Source: Streptomyces camponoticapitis
GTDB lineage: Bacteria > Actinomycetota > Actinomycetes > Streptomycetales > Streptomycetaceae
Length of the DNA: 64,000 bases
Direction: 5' to 3'
NCBI RefSeq assembly: GCF_014646115.1
Contig: NZ_BMMV01000032.1
Location: forward strand, 1 to 64,000
Position numbers and translations under genes: made by a program. The number at the start of each line of letters is the position of its first letter. Position 1 is the first letter of the stretch. Under the pieces are notes generated by a model. That model did not search any database and was not told where the DNA came from. It saw only the letters and a list, made by a program, of their open reading frames with translations. Shown here piece by piece: positions 15,369-25,088 of the stretch.

Positions 15369-17249
15369 ATGACGCTCCTGCCCGACAGCGGGCTATCGCT
15401 GGCAGCTGAGTTCCCCGAGCCGACCCATGAGCAATGGCAGGGTCTGGTGGAGGGGGTACTCCGGAAAACCGGTCGGAACGTCTCGGGGACCGACGCCGAG
15501 GACGCACTCTCGACAACCATCGAGGACGGGCTGACCACCCGTCCCCTCTACACCGCCGCCGACGACCCCGGGGACGGCGGCCTGCCGGGCTTCGCGCCGT
15601 TCACCCGGGGCGGCACCCCCAGCGGCCCGACGCCGAGCGGCTGGGACGTGCGTCAGCGCCACGCGCGGACCGACGCGGCGCGCACCAACGAGGCCGTACT
15701 GGAAGACCTGGCCAACGGCACCACCTCGCTGTGGCTGGCCGTGGGAGAGACGGGCGTACCCGTCTCCGCGCTGGGCGACGCCCTCGACGGCGTCTATCTC
15801 GACCTCGCCCCCGTCGCGCTCGACGCGGGCGACGAATTCCCGGCCGCCGCAGCCGAGTTGCTGCGTCTCTTCGACGAACGCGACGTCGCGCGGGACGCCG
15901 CGCGCGGCACCCTCGGCGCCGACCCGCTCGGCCGCCTCGCCCGCACCGGCGACGAGACCCCAGGCCTTCAGGCCGCCGCCGCGGAACTCGCCCAGCTGTG
16001 CCACCGGGAGTACCCCGGACTGCGCGCCCTCGTCGTCGACGCCCTGCCCTACCACGAGGCCGGCGGCTCGGCCGCCCAGGAGCTCGGCTGCTCGCTCGCC
16101 GCCGGCGTCGCCGCGCTGCGCGACCTCGACGCCGCCGGACTCCCCTTCGAAGCGGCCTGCGCCCAGCTGGAGTTCAGGTACGCGGCCACCGCCGACCAGT
16201 TCCTGACCATCGCCAAGCTGCGCGCCGCGCGCCGGCTGTGGGCCCGGGTCGCCGAGGTCGGCGGAGCGGGACCGGCCGGCGCCGCACAGCGCCAGCACGC
16301 CGTCACCTCCTCGGTGATGATGACCCGCCGCGACCCGTGGGTGAACATGCTGCGCACCACGGTCGCCTCGCTGGCGGCAGGAGTCGGCGGCGCGGACGCC
16401 GTGACCGTACTGCCCTTCGACCACACCCTCGGACTTCCCGACAGCTTCGCCCGGCGCATCGCCCGCAACACCTCGACCATCCTCATCGAGGAGTCCCACC
16501 TCGGACGGGTCATCGACCCGGCGGGCGGCTCCTGGTACGTCGAGCGGCTCACCGACGACCTCGCGCACGCCGCCTGGGCCTGGTTCCAGGAGATCGAGCG
16601 GGCCGGCGGCCAGCGCGCCGCGCTGCGCGACGGCCTGGTCGCGACACGCCTCGCCGCGACCTGGGAGGCCCGCTCCGAGAAGCTCGCCCGCCGGCGCGAA
16701 CCGGTCACCGGAGTCAGCGAGTTCCCCCAGCTCGCCGAGGTACCCGTCGTACGCGACACCCCGCCTCCGGCCCCGGCCGGCGGACTGCCCACCGTCCACC
16801 GGGACGACGCCTTCGAGGCCCTGCGGTCCCGCTCCGACGCGCACCTCGCGTCGACGGGTGCCCGCCCGCGCGTCCTGCTGGCCGCGCTCGGCCCCGCGGC
16901 CGCGCACACGGCGCGCGTGACCTTCGCGTCGAACCTCTTCCAGTCCGGCGGCATCGAACCGGTCCACGACCCGGTCACCATCGACGCCACCACCGCGGCC
17001 GACGCCCTCACCGCCTCCGGCGCGGCCATCGCCTGCCTCTGCTCCAGCGACCCGCTCTACGCCGAGCAGGCCGAAGAGGTCGCCGCGGCACTGAAATCGG
17101 CCGGCGCCACCCGTGTGTATCTCGCGGGCCGCCCCGGCGAACAGCGAGAGACCTTCACCCGGGCCGGAGTCGACGAGTTCGTCGCCGCCGGCGACGACGC
17201 CGTCGCCGTACTCTCCGCCGCCCTCGACCACCTTGGAGTGGCGCGATGA
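15369..17249 (+). CDS. mutA: methylmalonyl-CoA mutase, small (beta) subunit
   Basis: The non-catalytic partner of MutB in the adenosylcobalamin-dependent interconversion of (R)-methylmalonyl-CoA and succinyl-CoA. The 626-residue protein has the mutase TIM-barrel fold (ATADQFLTIAKLRAARRLW, TSSVMMTRRDPWVNMLRTT, RIARNTSTILIEESHLGRV) and a degenerate C-terminal cobalamin-type domain in which the DxHxxG motif is missing, as expected for the small subunit. ATG at 15369 is used; upstream codons have no similarity. Its stop overlaps the mutB start (ATGA at 17246-17249), and four genes follow one another without gaps, a coupled operon. It links propionate, valine and odd-chain fatty-acid breakdown with polyketide extender supply. 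Confidence 0.96.
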   Translation: MTLLPDSGLSLAAEFPEPTHEQWQGLVEGVLRKTGRNVSGTDAEDALSTTIEDGLTTRPLYTAADDPGDGGLPGFAPFTRGGTPSGPTPSGWDVRQRHARTDAARTNEAVLEDLANGTTSLWLAVGETGVPVSALGDALDGVYLDLAPVALDAGDEFPAAAAELLRLFDERDVARDAARGTLGADPLGRLARTGDETPGLQAAAAELAQLCHREYPGLRALVVDALPYHEAGGSAAQELGCSLAAGVAALRDLDAAGLPFEAACAQLEFRYAATADQFLTIAKLRAARRLWARVAEVGGAGPAGAAQRQHAVTSSVMMTRRDPWVNMLRTTVASLAAGVGGADAVTVLPFDHTLGLPDSFARRIARNTSTILIEESHLGRVIDPAGGSWYVERLTDDLAHAAWAWFQEIERAGGQRAALRDGLVATRLAATWEARSEKLARRREPVTGVSEFPQLAEVPVVRDTPPPAPAGGLPTVHRDDAFEALRSRSDAHLASTGARPRVLLAALGPAAAHTARVTFASNLFQSGGIEPVHDPVTIDATTAADALTASGAAIACLCSSDPLYAEQAEEVAAALKSAGATRVYLAGRPGEQRETFTRAGVDEFVAAGDDAVAVLSAALDHLGVAR

Positions 17250-19447
17250 CCGTCCCCGACTTCACCGGCATCGATCTGGGGCCCGCCGGGGCCACGGGCG
17301 CGAACGAGGACCGCTGGCGCTCCGCGGTCAAGGAGAGCACCGGCAGGAGCGACGCCGACCTCGTCTGGCACACCCCCGAGGGCATCGACGTCAAACCGCT
17401 CTACACGCCGGGGGACCTCGCGGGCCTCGACTTCCTCGGGACGTACCCCGGCATCGCGCCGTATCTCCGCGGCCCCTACCCGACGATGTACGTCAACCAG
17501 CCGTGGACGATCCGTCAGTACGCCGGATTCTCCACCGCCGAGGAGTCCAACGCCTTCTACCGGCGCAACCTCGCCGCCGGGCAGAAGGGCCTCTCCGTCG
17601 CCTTCGACCTGCCCACGCACCGCGGTTACGACAGCGACCACCCCCGCGTGACCGGTGACGTCGGCATGGCGGGCGTCGCCATCGACTCCATCTACGACAT
17701 GCGCCAGCTCTTCGACGGCATCCCGCTCGACAGGATGACCGTGTCGATGACGATGAACGGCGCCGTCCTGCCCGTGCTCGCGCTCTACATCGTCGCGGCC
17801 GAGGAGCAGGGCGTACCGCCGGAGAAGCTGGCCGGGACCATTCAGAACGACATCCTCAAAGAGTTCATGGTCCGCAACACCTACATCTATCCGCCCGCGC
17901 CCTCGATGCGGATCATCTCCGACATCTTCGCGTACACCTCGCGGAACATGCCGCGATACAACTCCATCTCCATCTCCGGCTACCACATCCAGGAAGCCGG
18001 CGCGACGGCCGACCTGGAACTCGCCTACACCCTCGCCGACGGCGTCGAGTATCTGCGCGCCGGACTCGACGTGGGCCTCGACGTCGACGCGTTCGCGCCC
18101 CGGCTCTCCTTCTTCTGGGCCATCGGCATGAACTTCTTCATGGAGATCGCGAAACTGCGCGCGGCCCGGCTGCTCTGGGCCAGGCTCGTCAAGAAGTTCG
18201 ACCCGAAGAACGCCAAGTCCCTGTCGCTGCGCACCCATTCGCAGACCTCCGGCTGGTCGCTCACCGCGCAGGACGTCTTCAACAACGTCCCCCGCACCTG
18301 TGTCGAGGCGATGGCGGCCACCCAGGGCCACACCCAGTCGCTGCACACCAACGCGCTCGACGAGGCGCTGGCCCTGCCGACCGACTTCTCCGCGCGCATC
18401 GCCCGCAACACCCAGCTGCTGCTCCAGCAGGAGTCGGGCACCTGCCGCGTCATCGACCCGTGGGGCGGCAGCGCGTACGTCGAGAAGCTGACGTACGACC
18501 TCGCGCGCCGGGCCTGGCAGCACATCGAGGAGGTCGAGGAGGCCGGCGGTATGGCGCAGGCCATCGCGGCCGGCATCCCCAAGCTGCGCGTCGAGGAGGC
18601 GGCGGCCCGCACGCAGGCCAGGATCGACTCGGGACGCCAGCCGGTCATCGGAGTCAACAAGTACCTGGTCGAGACCGACGAGCGGATCGATGTCCTCAAG
18701 GTCGACAACTCCTCCGTACGGACCCAGCAGATCGCCAAACTGCGCAGGCTCCGCGACGAGCGCGACGAGGCCGTCTGCCAGGACGCGCTGCGCGCCCTCA
18801 CCGGCGCGGCCGAGGCGGGCTCGACCCCGGGCCTCGACGGCAACCTGCTGGCCCTCGCGGTGAAGGCGGCGCGCGCCAAGGCCACCGTCGGCGAGATCTC
18901 CGACGCCCTGGAGAAGGCGTACGGGCGCCACTCCGGGCAGATCCGTACCATCTCCGGTGTGTACAGGAACGAGGCCGGCACGTCACCGGCGGTCGAGCGG
19001 ACCCGGGTCGCCGTCGAGGAGTTCGAGGAGGCCGAGGGGCGCCGCCCGCGCATCCTGGTCGCCAAGATGGGCCAGGACGGCCACGACCGCGGCCAGAAGG
19101 TCATCGCCACCGCCTTCGCCGACCTGGGCTTCGACGTGGACGTCGGCCCGCTGTTCCAGACGCCCGGCGAGGTCGCGCGGCAGGCCGTCGAGGCCGACGT
19201 GCACATCGTCGGGGTGTCGTCGCTGGCCGCCGGACACCTCACGCTGGTGCCCGCCCTGCGCGAGGAACTCGCCAAGGAGGGCCGCGAGGACATCATGATC
19301 GTCGTGGGCGGTGTGATCCCGCCCGGAGACATCGACGAGCTGCACCGCGCGGGCGCCGCGGCCGTCTTCCCGCCCGGCACGGTCATCCCCGACGCCGCCC
19401 AGGATCTGCTCACGACCCTGTCCGCCGCTCTCGGCCACGAGCGGTGA
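17246..19447 (+). CDS. mutB: methylmalonyl-CoA mutase, large (alpha) subunit
   Basis: The catalytic subunit, 733 residues. The barrel domain includes FDLPTHRGYDSDHP and SISGYHIQEAGA (substrate-binding segments) and VNQPWTIRQYAGFSTAEESN. The C-terminal cobalamin-binding domain carries the DxHxxG motif in GQDGHDRGQKV (about residue 610), whose His is the lower axial cobalt ligand, and GVSSLAAGHLTLVP. Length matches the family. Starts at 17246 inside the mutA stop. Methylmalonyl-CoA produced or consumed here is also a precursor for polyketides in streptomycetes. Confidence 0.97.
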   Translation: MTVPDFTGIDLGPAGATGANEDRWRSAVKESTGRSDADLVWHTPEGIDVKPLYTPGDLAGLDFLGTYPGIAPYLRGPYPTMYVNQPWTIRQYAGFSTAEESNAFYRRNLAAGQKGLSVAFDLPTHRGYDSDHPRVTGDVGMAGVAIDSIYDMRQLFDGIPLDRMTVSMTMNGAVLPVLALYIVAAEEQGVPPEKLAGTIQNDILKEFMVRNTYIYPPAPSMRIISDIFAYTSRNMPRYNSISISGYHIQEAGATADLELAYTLADGVEYLRAGLDVGLDVDAFAPRLSFFWAIGMNFFMEIAKLRAARLLWARLVKKFDPKNAKSLSLRTHSQTSGWSLTAQDVFNNVPRTCVEAMAATQGHTQSLHTNALDEALALPTDFSARIARNTQLLLQQESGTCRVIDPWGGSAYVEKLTYDLARRAWQHIEEVEEAGGMAQAIAAGIPKLRVEEAAARTQARIDSGRQPVIGVNKYLVETDERIDVLKVDNSSVRTQQIAKLRRLRDERDEAVCQDALRALTGAAEAGSTPGLDGNLLALAVKAARAKATVGEISDALEKAYGRHSGQIRTISGVYRNEAGTSPAVERTRVAVEEFEEAEGRRPRILVAKMGQDGHDRGQKVIATAFADLGFDVDVGPLFQTPGEVARQAVEADVHIVGVSSLAAGHLTLVPALREELAKEGREDIMIVVGGVIPPGDIDELHRAGAAAVFPPGTVIPDAAQDLLTTLSAALGHER

Positions 19448-19451
19448 GCCG

Positions 19452-20468
19452 GTGGCTCCTCGGAACACCATCGACATCGACGCCTACACCAAGGGCGTGC
19501 TCGACGGCTCCCGTTCGGCCGTCGCGCGCGCCATCACCCTGGTGGAGTCGACCAGGGCCGACCACCGGGAACTCGCCCAGCGGCTCCTGACCGCGCTGCT
19601 GCCCCACTCGGGCACGGCACGAAGGATCGGCATCAGCGGTGTGCCCGGCGTCGGCAAGTCCACCTTCATCGACGCCCTCGGCACCATGCTCACCGGCCTC
19701 GGGCACCGGGTCGCCGTCCTCGCCGTCGACCCGTCGTCCACCAGGACGGGCGGCTCCATCCTCGGCGACAAGACACGCATGGAGCGCCTCGCCGTCGACC
19801 CGGCGGCCTTCGTCCGTCCCTCGCCCACCGCGGGCACGCTCGGCGGTGTCGCGAAGGCGACCCGCGAGACGATCATCGTGATGGAGGCGGCGGGGTACGA
19901 CGTGGTGCTCGTCGAGACCGTCGGTGTCGGCCAGTCGGAGACCGCCGTCGCGAACATGGTCGACTCCTTCCTGCTGCTGAGCCTCGCCCGCACCGGCGAT
20001 CAGCTCCAGGGCATCAAGAAGGGCGTCCTGGAACTGGCCGACCTCATCGCCGTCAACAAGGCCGACGGGCCGCACGAGCGGGACGCCAAGTCCGCCGCAC
20101 GCGAACTCGCGGGCGCGCTGCGCCTGATGCACCCGGTCGACGCGGCCTGGACGCCGCCGGTGCTGAGTTGCAGCGCCCGTGAGGGGACGGGGCTCGACAC
20201 CGTCTGGGAGCGCCTGGAACAGCACAGGAAGGTCCTCGACACCAGCGGACGCCTCCAGGGCAAGCGGAGCGACCAGCAGGTCGACTGGACCTGGTCGATG
20301 GTCCGTGACCATCTGCTGGACCGGCTGCGGAGCCATCCGGGCGTACGCCGCCTCGCTCCCGGTCTCGAACAGGCGGTGCGGGAAGGCACGTTGACCGCGA
20401 CGCTGGCCGCCGAGCGGATCGTGGAAGCACTGGAGCTGCCGGCGGACGCGGGGGGAGGGGCGCGATGA
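19452..20468 (+). CDS. meaB: MeaB, GTPase chaperone of methylmalonyl-CoA mutase
   Basis: A G3E-family GTPase of 338 residues that loads and protects cobalamin in the mutase. The P-loop is GVPGVGKST (near residue 62), the Mg-binding region VDPSSTRTGGSILGDKTRM, switch-like ETVGVGQSE and the base-specificity motif NKAD (near residue 199) are all present. GTG at 19452 lies four bases after the mutB stop. The genomic link to the mutase is the strongest functional evidence. The stop overlaps the next start (ATGA at 20465-20468). Confidence 0.96.
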   Translation: MAPRNTIDIDAYTKGVLDGSRSAVARAITLVESTRADHRELAQRLLTALLPHSGTARRIGISGVPGVGKSTFIDALGTMLTGLGHRVAVLAVDPSSTRTGGSILGDKTRMERLAVDPAAFVRPSPTAGTLGGVAKATRETIIVMEAAGYDVVLVETVGVGQSETAVANMVDSFLLLSLARTGDQLQGIKKGVLELADLIAVNKADGPHERDAKSAARELAGALRLMHPVDAAWTPPVLSCSAREGTGLDTVWERLEQHRKVLDTSGRLQGKRSDQQVDWTWSMVRDHLLDRLRSHPGVRRLAPGLEQAVREGTLTATLAAERIVEALELPADAGGGAR

Positions 20469-21529
20469 CGGACGGCCTTCCCGAGGAGGACGAGACCGTT
20501 CTCGTACGGCGCGAAGGGCGCGTCGGCCGGCTCACGCTCAACCGGCCGCGCGCGCTCAACGCCCTCACCCACGCCATGGTGTCGCGTCTCGACGCCGCGC
20601 TCACCGAGTGGGAGGGGGACCCGTCCGTCAGGACGGTGCTCATCGACGGCGCCGGCGAACGCGGCCTGTGCGCCGGCGGCGACATCCGGGCGATCTACGA
20701 GGACGCGCGTACGGGCGGCACGGCGTCCCCCGCCTTCTGGCGCGACGAGTACCGTCTCAACGCGCGGATCGCCCGCCTCCCGGGGCCGTACGTCGCCTTC
20801 ATGGACGGCATCGTGATGGGCGGCGGCGTCGGCGTCTCCGCGCACGGGAACGTCCGGATCGTCACCGAACGCTCCCAGGTCGCCATGCCTGAGACCGGCA
20901 TCGGACTCGTACCGGACGTCGGCGGTACGTATCTGCTCTCCCGGGCGCCCGGCGAACTCGGTACGCATCTCGCCCTCACCGGCGCGGCGGTGGGCGCGGC
21001 CGACGCGATCCTCTGCGGGCTCGCGGACCACTGCGTCCCCTCCGGCCGGCTCCCCGTGCTGGCCGCCGAACTCGCCGCCACGGACGCGCCGGTGGCCGTA
21101 CGGCGCCATGCGACGGCGCCGCCCGAGGGAGAGTTGGCCGCCGACCGTGAGTGGATCGACACGTGTTACGCGGCCGACTCGGTGGAGGAGATCGTGGACC
21201 GCCTCTTCGCCTGCGGGCACCACGCGGCGAAGCAGGCGGCGGAGACGATCCTCACGAAGTCGCCGACGGCCCTGAAGGCGACGCTGGCGGCCCTGCGGAC
21301 GGCGCGGGAGTCGGCGACGCTGGAGGAGGTGCTGGAGGCGGAGTACCGCGCGTCCTGCGCGGCGCTGCGGACGCCGGACCTGGTGGAGGGCATCCGCGCC
21401 CAGGTGATCGACAAGGACCGGATGCCTCGGTGGCAGCCGGGAGACTTGGAACTGGTCACCGAGAAGGACGTGGCGCGCTTCTCGGCGGCGCCGCCGGGCG
21501 GGGACCTGGGGCCGGCGGGGCGGGAGTAG
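20465..21529 (+). CDS. 3-hydroxyisobutyryl-CoA hydrolase-like crotonase
   Basis: A crotonase-fold enzyme of 354 residues. LNRPRALNALTHAMVSRLDA opens the fold; the oxyanion-hole regions are GLCAGGDIRAIYEDA and MGGGVGVSAHG; PETGIGLVPDVGGTYLLSR holds the acidic catalytic residues of the 3-hydroxyisobutyryl-CoA hydrolase subgroup. The length, about 90 residues longer than enoyl-CoA hydratases, also fits that group, which hydrolyses 3-hydroxyisobutyryl-CoA in valine degradation. Its place at the end of the mutase operon supports this, since valine carbon reaches methylmalonyl-CoA. An enoyl-CoA hydratase activity cannot be excluded. Starts at 20465 within the meaB stop. Confidence 0.88.
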   Translation: MTDGLPEEDETVLVRREGRVGRLTLNRPRALNALTHAMVSRLDAALTEWEGDPSVRTVLIDGAGERGLCAGGDIRAIYEDARTGGTASPAFWRDEYRLNARIARLPGPYVAFMDGIVMGGGVGVSAHGNVRIVTERSQVAMPETGIGLVPDVGGTYLLSRAPGELGTHLALTGAAVGAADAILCGLADHCVPSGRLPVLAAELAATDAPVAVRRHATAPPEGELAADREWIDTCYAADSVEEIVDRLFACGHHAAKQAAETILTKSPTALKATLAALRTARESATLEEVLEAEYRASCAALRTPDLVEGIRAQVIDKDRMPRWQPGDLELVTEKDVARFSAAPPGGDLGPAGRE

Positions 21530-21578
21530 GTCCCGGGGCCCCTCGCGTTCACGGCCCCCGCGAGGATGGGGCGCGCCG

Positions 21579-22487
21579 TCAGCGCCGGGGCTTGTCCGCG
21601 AACACCCAGCGGTTGCCCTCCAGCGCGTCGTTCGGCTCGGGCAGCGGGCCGCGTCCGTGGCGTCGGGTGAAGTGGAACGGGGTGTGGACCGCCGTGGACC
21701 AGCCCTTGCCCGCCAGATCCGCCGCGGAATCGGGCCGGGGCTCCCCGTCGAACAGGTTCAGCAGGTCGATACCGATCTGGTGTCTCGTGGCCGTGTAGAG
21801 CGGGCTGTCGCGGTACGCCAGCAAGTCCTTCTCCAGCTTGACCTCGTACGCCAGGGCGCTTCCTTCCGCGCTCAGCCGGTCCACCGTGTCGATGAGACAG
21901 GTCTCGGCGGTCACGGGCAGGTAGAACAGCAGTCCCTCGGCCAGCCAGACGCTCGGCGCTGCCGGGTCGAAGCCGGCGGCGGTCAGTGCGCCGACCCAGT
22001 CGGCGCGCAGATCCATCGCGATCGGCACGCGCCCCGCCCTCGGGGTGGCCGCCAGCTCGCCGAGCACCTGGTGCTTGAACGCCAGCACGCCTTCCCTGTC
22101 GATCTCGTAGATCACACAGTCCGGAGGCCAGTCGAGCCGGAAGGCCCGTGCGTCCAACCCGGCCCCGAGCAGAACGACTTGGCGGGCACCTCCCGTGTGC
22201 ACCGACCGAAGCAGGAAATCGTCCAGGACCCGTGTCCGCAGGCCGAAGTAGCGCGCGAAGCGTCCCCACAGGGGGTTCGCGTCCCCGTCCGGCACCTGCC
22301 GGATATGGACGGGCCAGCGCGCCGACGCCGGTGCGGCGCGCACGAAGTGCTCCGCGTAGACGTCCTGCGCCAGGCTGTCGGGGCGATGGGTCTCGATCGC
22401 CCGCGCCGCCGCGACCAGCAGGGCGGTCAGCCCGACACCCCCGTTCACGCCCTCCGTACTGATGCTTTCGGGCACTGTGCCGGTCAT
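21579..22487 (-). CDS. class I SAM-dependent methyltransferase, LCM/PPM family
   Basis: A 302-residue methyltransferase of the leucine carboxyl methyltransferase-like group (bacterial LCM family). The SAM-binding motif is VVLLGAGLDARAFRLDW (about residues 104-120), followed by YEIDREGVLAFKHQVL, and AEGLLFYLP near residue 182 is the other family hallmark. ATG at 22487 has AAGGAGG 7 nt upstream, which decides the start. Many members methylate carboxyl or hydroxyl groups of small secondary metabolites. It lies 83 bp after the aryl-alcohol-type dehydrogenase and is the last gene of the minus-strand MfnB operon, so O-methylation of a furan carboxylate or alcohol is an attractive but untested role. 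Confidence 0.9.
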   Translation of the reverse strand: MTGTVPESISTEGVNGGVGLTALLVAAARAIETHRPDSLAQDVYAEHFVRAAPASARWPVHIRQVPDGDANPLWGRFARYFGLRTRVLDDFLLRSVHTGGARQVVLLGAGLDARAFRLDWPPDCVIYEIDREGVLAFKHQVLGELAATPRAGRVPIAMDLRADWVGALTAAGFDPAAPSVWLAEGLLFYLPVTAETCLIDTVDRLSAEGSALAYEVKLEKDLLAYRDSPLYTATRHQIGIDLLNLFDGEPRPDSAADLAGKGWSTAVHTPFHFTRRHGRGPLPEPNDALEGNRWVFADKPRR

Positions 22488-22570
22488 GCGTCCTCCTTGG
22501 ATACGAGCAGGGACCACCAGAAGCGAGCGGTACGGACGAGGGGCCGGCGATCAGGTGGGCAGCCGTGCGT

Positions 22571-23680
22571 TCATCGCCCCGTGCCCTGCGGAATGAGGAC
22601 CGGTTTGACCACCCGGCCCGCTTCGCAATCGCGTTCGGCCTCGTTGATGTCGGCGAGCGGGTACGTACGGATCAGTTGGTCGAAGGGGAACAGCCCGGCC
22701 CGCCACAGCCCGGTCAGCCGCGGGATCAGCAGCCCCGGCACCGCGTCCCCCTCACAGATGTGGGAGATTCTCCGGCCCCGGTCCAGCGTTCCCGGTTCGA
22801 GCGGCAGCGCGGTGTTGAGCCGTGCCACCAGGCCGAGATGGCCGGTCGGGCGCAGGGCTCTGAGCGCGTCGTTGATCAGCCGCGCGGAACCGGTGGTGTC
22901 GAGCGCGTACCGCGCGCCGCCCCCGGTCAGTCGCCGGATGCGGTCGGGCAGAGCCGCCGACGCGGCGTTCAGGGGGATCGCGCCCAGCCGCTCGGCGAGG
23001 GCCAGCCGTTCGGGCTGCCGGTCGACGGCCACGGTCACCGCCCCGGCGGCGGTGGCCGCCATCACCGCGGCCAGGCCCACCGCTCCCGCGCCGAGGACCG
23101 CGATCGTGTCGCCGGGGCCGGCGCCGAAGGAGTTGATGACCGCCCCCGCACCGGTGAGGAAGCCGCAGCCGAGCGGTCCGAGCAGTTCGACGGGCAGCGA
23201 GGGATCGACCCGCACCGCGTTGCGGGCCGGGACCATCGCGTAATCGGCGAACGAGGACTGGCCGAACCACCGGGGGGCCAGTGCGCCCCCGGCCGCGTCG
23301 GTGAACCGTGCCGCGTTCTCCGCGCGCCCTCCGAAGAGGTTGAGCGCGGCGAAGGAGTCGCAGTAGGCGGGGGCCGCGCCCGTACAACTCCCGCACTGCC
23401 CGCAGGAGTCGAAGCTCAGCACGACATGGTCGCCGACGCTCGGACCGGTGGCCCGGCCGCCCGTCTCCACCACGACCCCGGCCCCCTCGTGGCCGAGCAC
23501 GGCCGGCAGCGGTGAGCGGCCCGCCGAGCGACGGACCGCGAGATCGGTCCGGCACATCCCGCAGCCCGCGATCCTGACCAGGATCTCGCCGTCGGCCGGT
23601 CCCGAGTTCAGGATCACCTCCTCAAGGGCGAAACGGTTCTCGTACGAGCGCAGGACCGCCGCGCCGAACCTCCTTCTCAC
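22571..23680 (-). CDS. zinc-dependent alcohol dehydrogenase, aryl-alcohol type
   Basis: An MDR-family NAD(P)-dependent alcohol dehydrogenase of 369 residues. Catalytic zinc ligands are Cys in CGMCRTDL and His/Glu in LGHEGAG; the structural zinc site is CGQCGSCTGAAPAYC; the cofactor fold is AVLGAGAVGLAAVM. The segments LNLFGGR, FGQSSFADYAM and GPLGCGFLTGAGAVINSFG resemble benzyl/aryl-alcohol dehydrogenases (XylB-like), which oxidise hydroxymethyl groups on aromatic rings. GTG at 23680 overlaps the aldehyde dehydrogenase stop by four bases (GTGA), so the two are coupled. In this operon the likely substrate is a hydroxymethyl-furan, but that is inference. Confidence 0.88.
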   Translation of the reverse strand: MRRRFGAAVLRSYENRFALEEVILNSGPADGEILVRIAGCGMCRTDLAVRRSAGRSPLPAVLGHEGAGVVVETGGRATGPSVGDHVVLSFDSCGQCGSCTGAAPAYCDSFAALNLFGGRAENAARFTDAAGGALAPRWFGQSSFADYAMVPARNAVRVDPSLPVELLGPLGCGFLTGAGAVINSFGAGPGDTIAVLGAGAVGLAAVMAATAAGAVTVAVDRQPERLALAERLGAIPLNAASAALPDRIRRLTGGGARYALDTTGSARLINDALRALRPTGHLGLVARLNTALPLEPGTLDRGRRISHICEGDAVPGLLIPRLTGLWRAGLFPFDQLIRTYPLADINEAERDCEAGRVVKPVLIPQGTGR

Positions 23681-25080
23681 GCCGCCCCCGGACGGTGCAC
23701 GACGAACGGCCTGAGGTTTCCGTAGAACCCCCACGGCCCGCCCGCGACGCCGACACCGCTGTCCTTGATGCCCGCGAAGGGCTGGGCGAGGGAGAGTTCG
23801 GCATGGTGGTTGATCCACGCCGTCCCGCACTCCAGCCGGCCGGCCACCGCCTCGGCGCGGTCGAGGTCGGTCCCCCATACGGAGCCGCCCAGCCCGAAGC
23901 CCGTGCCGTTGGCGGCTTCCACGGCTTCGTCCAGGTTCCCGTACGGCAGCACCGGCAGGACCGGGCCGAACTGCTCCTCCGTCACCACGGGACAGGCGGG
24001 CGGCACATCGGCCAGGATCGTCGGGGCGAAGAAGTAGCCCGGCCGGTCCAGCCGGTGGCCACCGGCCACGGTCCGGGCGCCCGCCGACACGGCCTGGTCC
24101 ACGCACCTTTCCACTCTTGCCAGTTGGGCCGCGTTGTTGACCGGCCCCAGCCGTGAGCCCGGGTCGAGCCCGGCTCCGACGACCACGGAGCGGGCATGCT
24201 GCGCGAGGGCCTCGACCACGCGCGAGTAGAGCCGGGCCGGGGCGTAGACCCGTTTGACCGCCATGCAGACCTGCCCGCAGTTGCGGAACGCCGCCCAGAA
24301 CAGCCGCTCCGCGATCCGCTCCACATCGACATCGTCCAGCAGGACCGCGGCGTCGTTGCCGCCCAGCTCCAGGGTGATCCGGGCGAGCGAGGCCGCCGCG
24401 CCTTCCGCGACGGCCCGCCCGGTGGGGACCGAACCGGTGAAGGTCACATGACGGATCCCCGGGTGGGACGCGAGGCGGGCGCCGAGAGGTTCCTGACCGG
24501 TGACGACCGTCAGTACGTCCTCCGGGAGGGCGCCGGCGACGACGGACCCCAGCAGCCGGGTGGCGAGGGGTGTCAACGGGGAGGGCTTGAGCACCACCGT
24601 GTTACCCGCCGCGAGCGCGGGCGCGAACTTCGCCGACGCGAGCTGGAGGGGGAAGTTCCACGGAACGATCGCGGCGGTGGGCCCGAGTGGTCGCCAGCGG
24701 ACCTCGCTGTGTACCGGCCGTCCGTCCGTGATCCTCCGGGTCCCTGGGACCAACTCGGCGAAGTAGCGCAGGCGCGCCGCCGTGCGGGCGACCTCCGCGT
24801 ACGACTCGGCCAGCGGTTTGCCCTGTTCGCGGGTGAGCAGCGGAGCGAGGTCGGCCCCTGCCGCCTCCACGGCGTCGGCGGCCGTGAGCAGTGCCTTGGA
24901 GCGGGCGACGGCGTCGGACCGCCAGCCGCGCCAGGCCTCATGAGCCCGCCAGACGACGGCGTCCAACTCGTCCGGCCGCTGGGCGGGAGCCTCGTCGAAG
25001 GCCTCGCCCGTGGCCGGATCGAGGACGGCGAACCGCTCACCGGCTGCCGCCGTCGCGTGACCGGACTGGTCTGTCGGCAT
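23677..25080 (-). CDS. aldehyde dehydrogenase family protein
   Basis: A 467-residue NAD(P)-dependent aldehyde dehydrogenase. The conserved segments are in order: IVPWNFPLQLASAKFAPALA, GNTVVLKPSPLTP, FTGSVPTGRAV, the general-base Glu in LELGGNDA (about residue 241) and the nucleophile Cys in FRNCGQVCMAVKR (about 275). EEQFGPVLPVLPY and NHHAELSLAQPFAGIKDSG close the fold. It starts eight bases after the mfnB-like stop and overlaps the next gene, so it sits centrally in the operon. Family members convert aldehydes to carboxylates; the furan 2-carboxaldehyde made by the upstream enzyme is the obvious candidate. Succinate-semialdehyde or benzaldehyde-type substrates are alternatives. Confidence 0.92.
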   Translation of the reverse strand: MPTDQSGHATAAAGERFAVLDPATGEAFDEAPAQRPDELDAVVWRAHEAWRGWRSDAVARSKALLTAADAVEAAGADLAPLLTREQGKPLAESYAEVARTAARLRYFAELVPGTRRITDGRPVHSEVRWRPLGPTAAIVPWNFPLQLASAKFAPALAAGNTVVLKPSPLTPLATRLLGSVVAGALPEDVLTVVTGQEPLGARLASHPGIRHVTFTGSVPTGRAVAEGAAASLARITLELGGNDAAVLLDDVDVERIAERLFWAAFRNCGQVCMAVKRVYAPARLYSRVVEALAQHARSVVVGAGLDPGSRLGPVNNAAQLARVERCVDQAVSAGARTVAGGHRLDRPGYFFAPTILADVPPACPVVTEEQFGPVLPVLPYGNLDEAVEAANGTGFGLGGSVWGTDLDRAEAVAGRLECGTAWINHHAELSLAQPFAGIKDSGVGVAGGPWGFYGNLRPFVVHRPGAA

Positions 25081-25088
25081 GGCGGCGG

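Noticed and set aside
15434..17245. A 1,337-residue open frame running through mutA into mutB
   Set aside because: Only its second half (from 17246) is the real mutB. The first part is the arginine-rich shadow of mutA in another frame, a GC-bias artefact.
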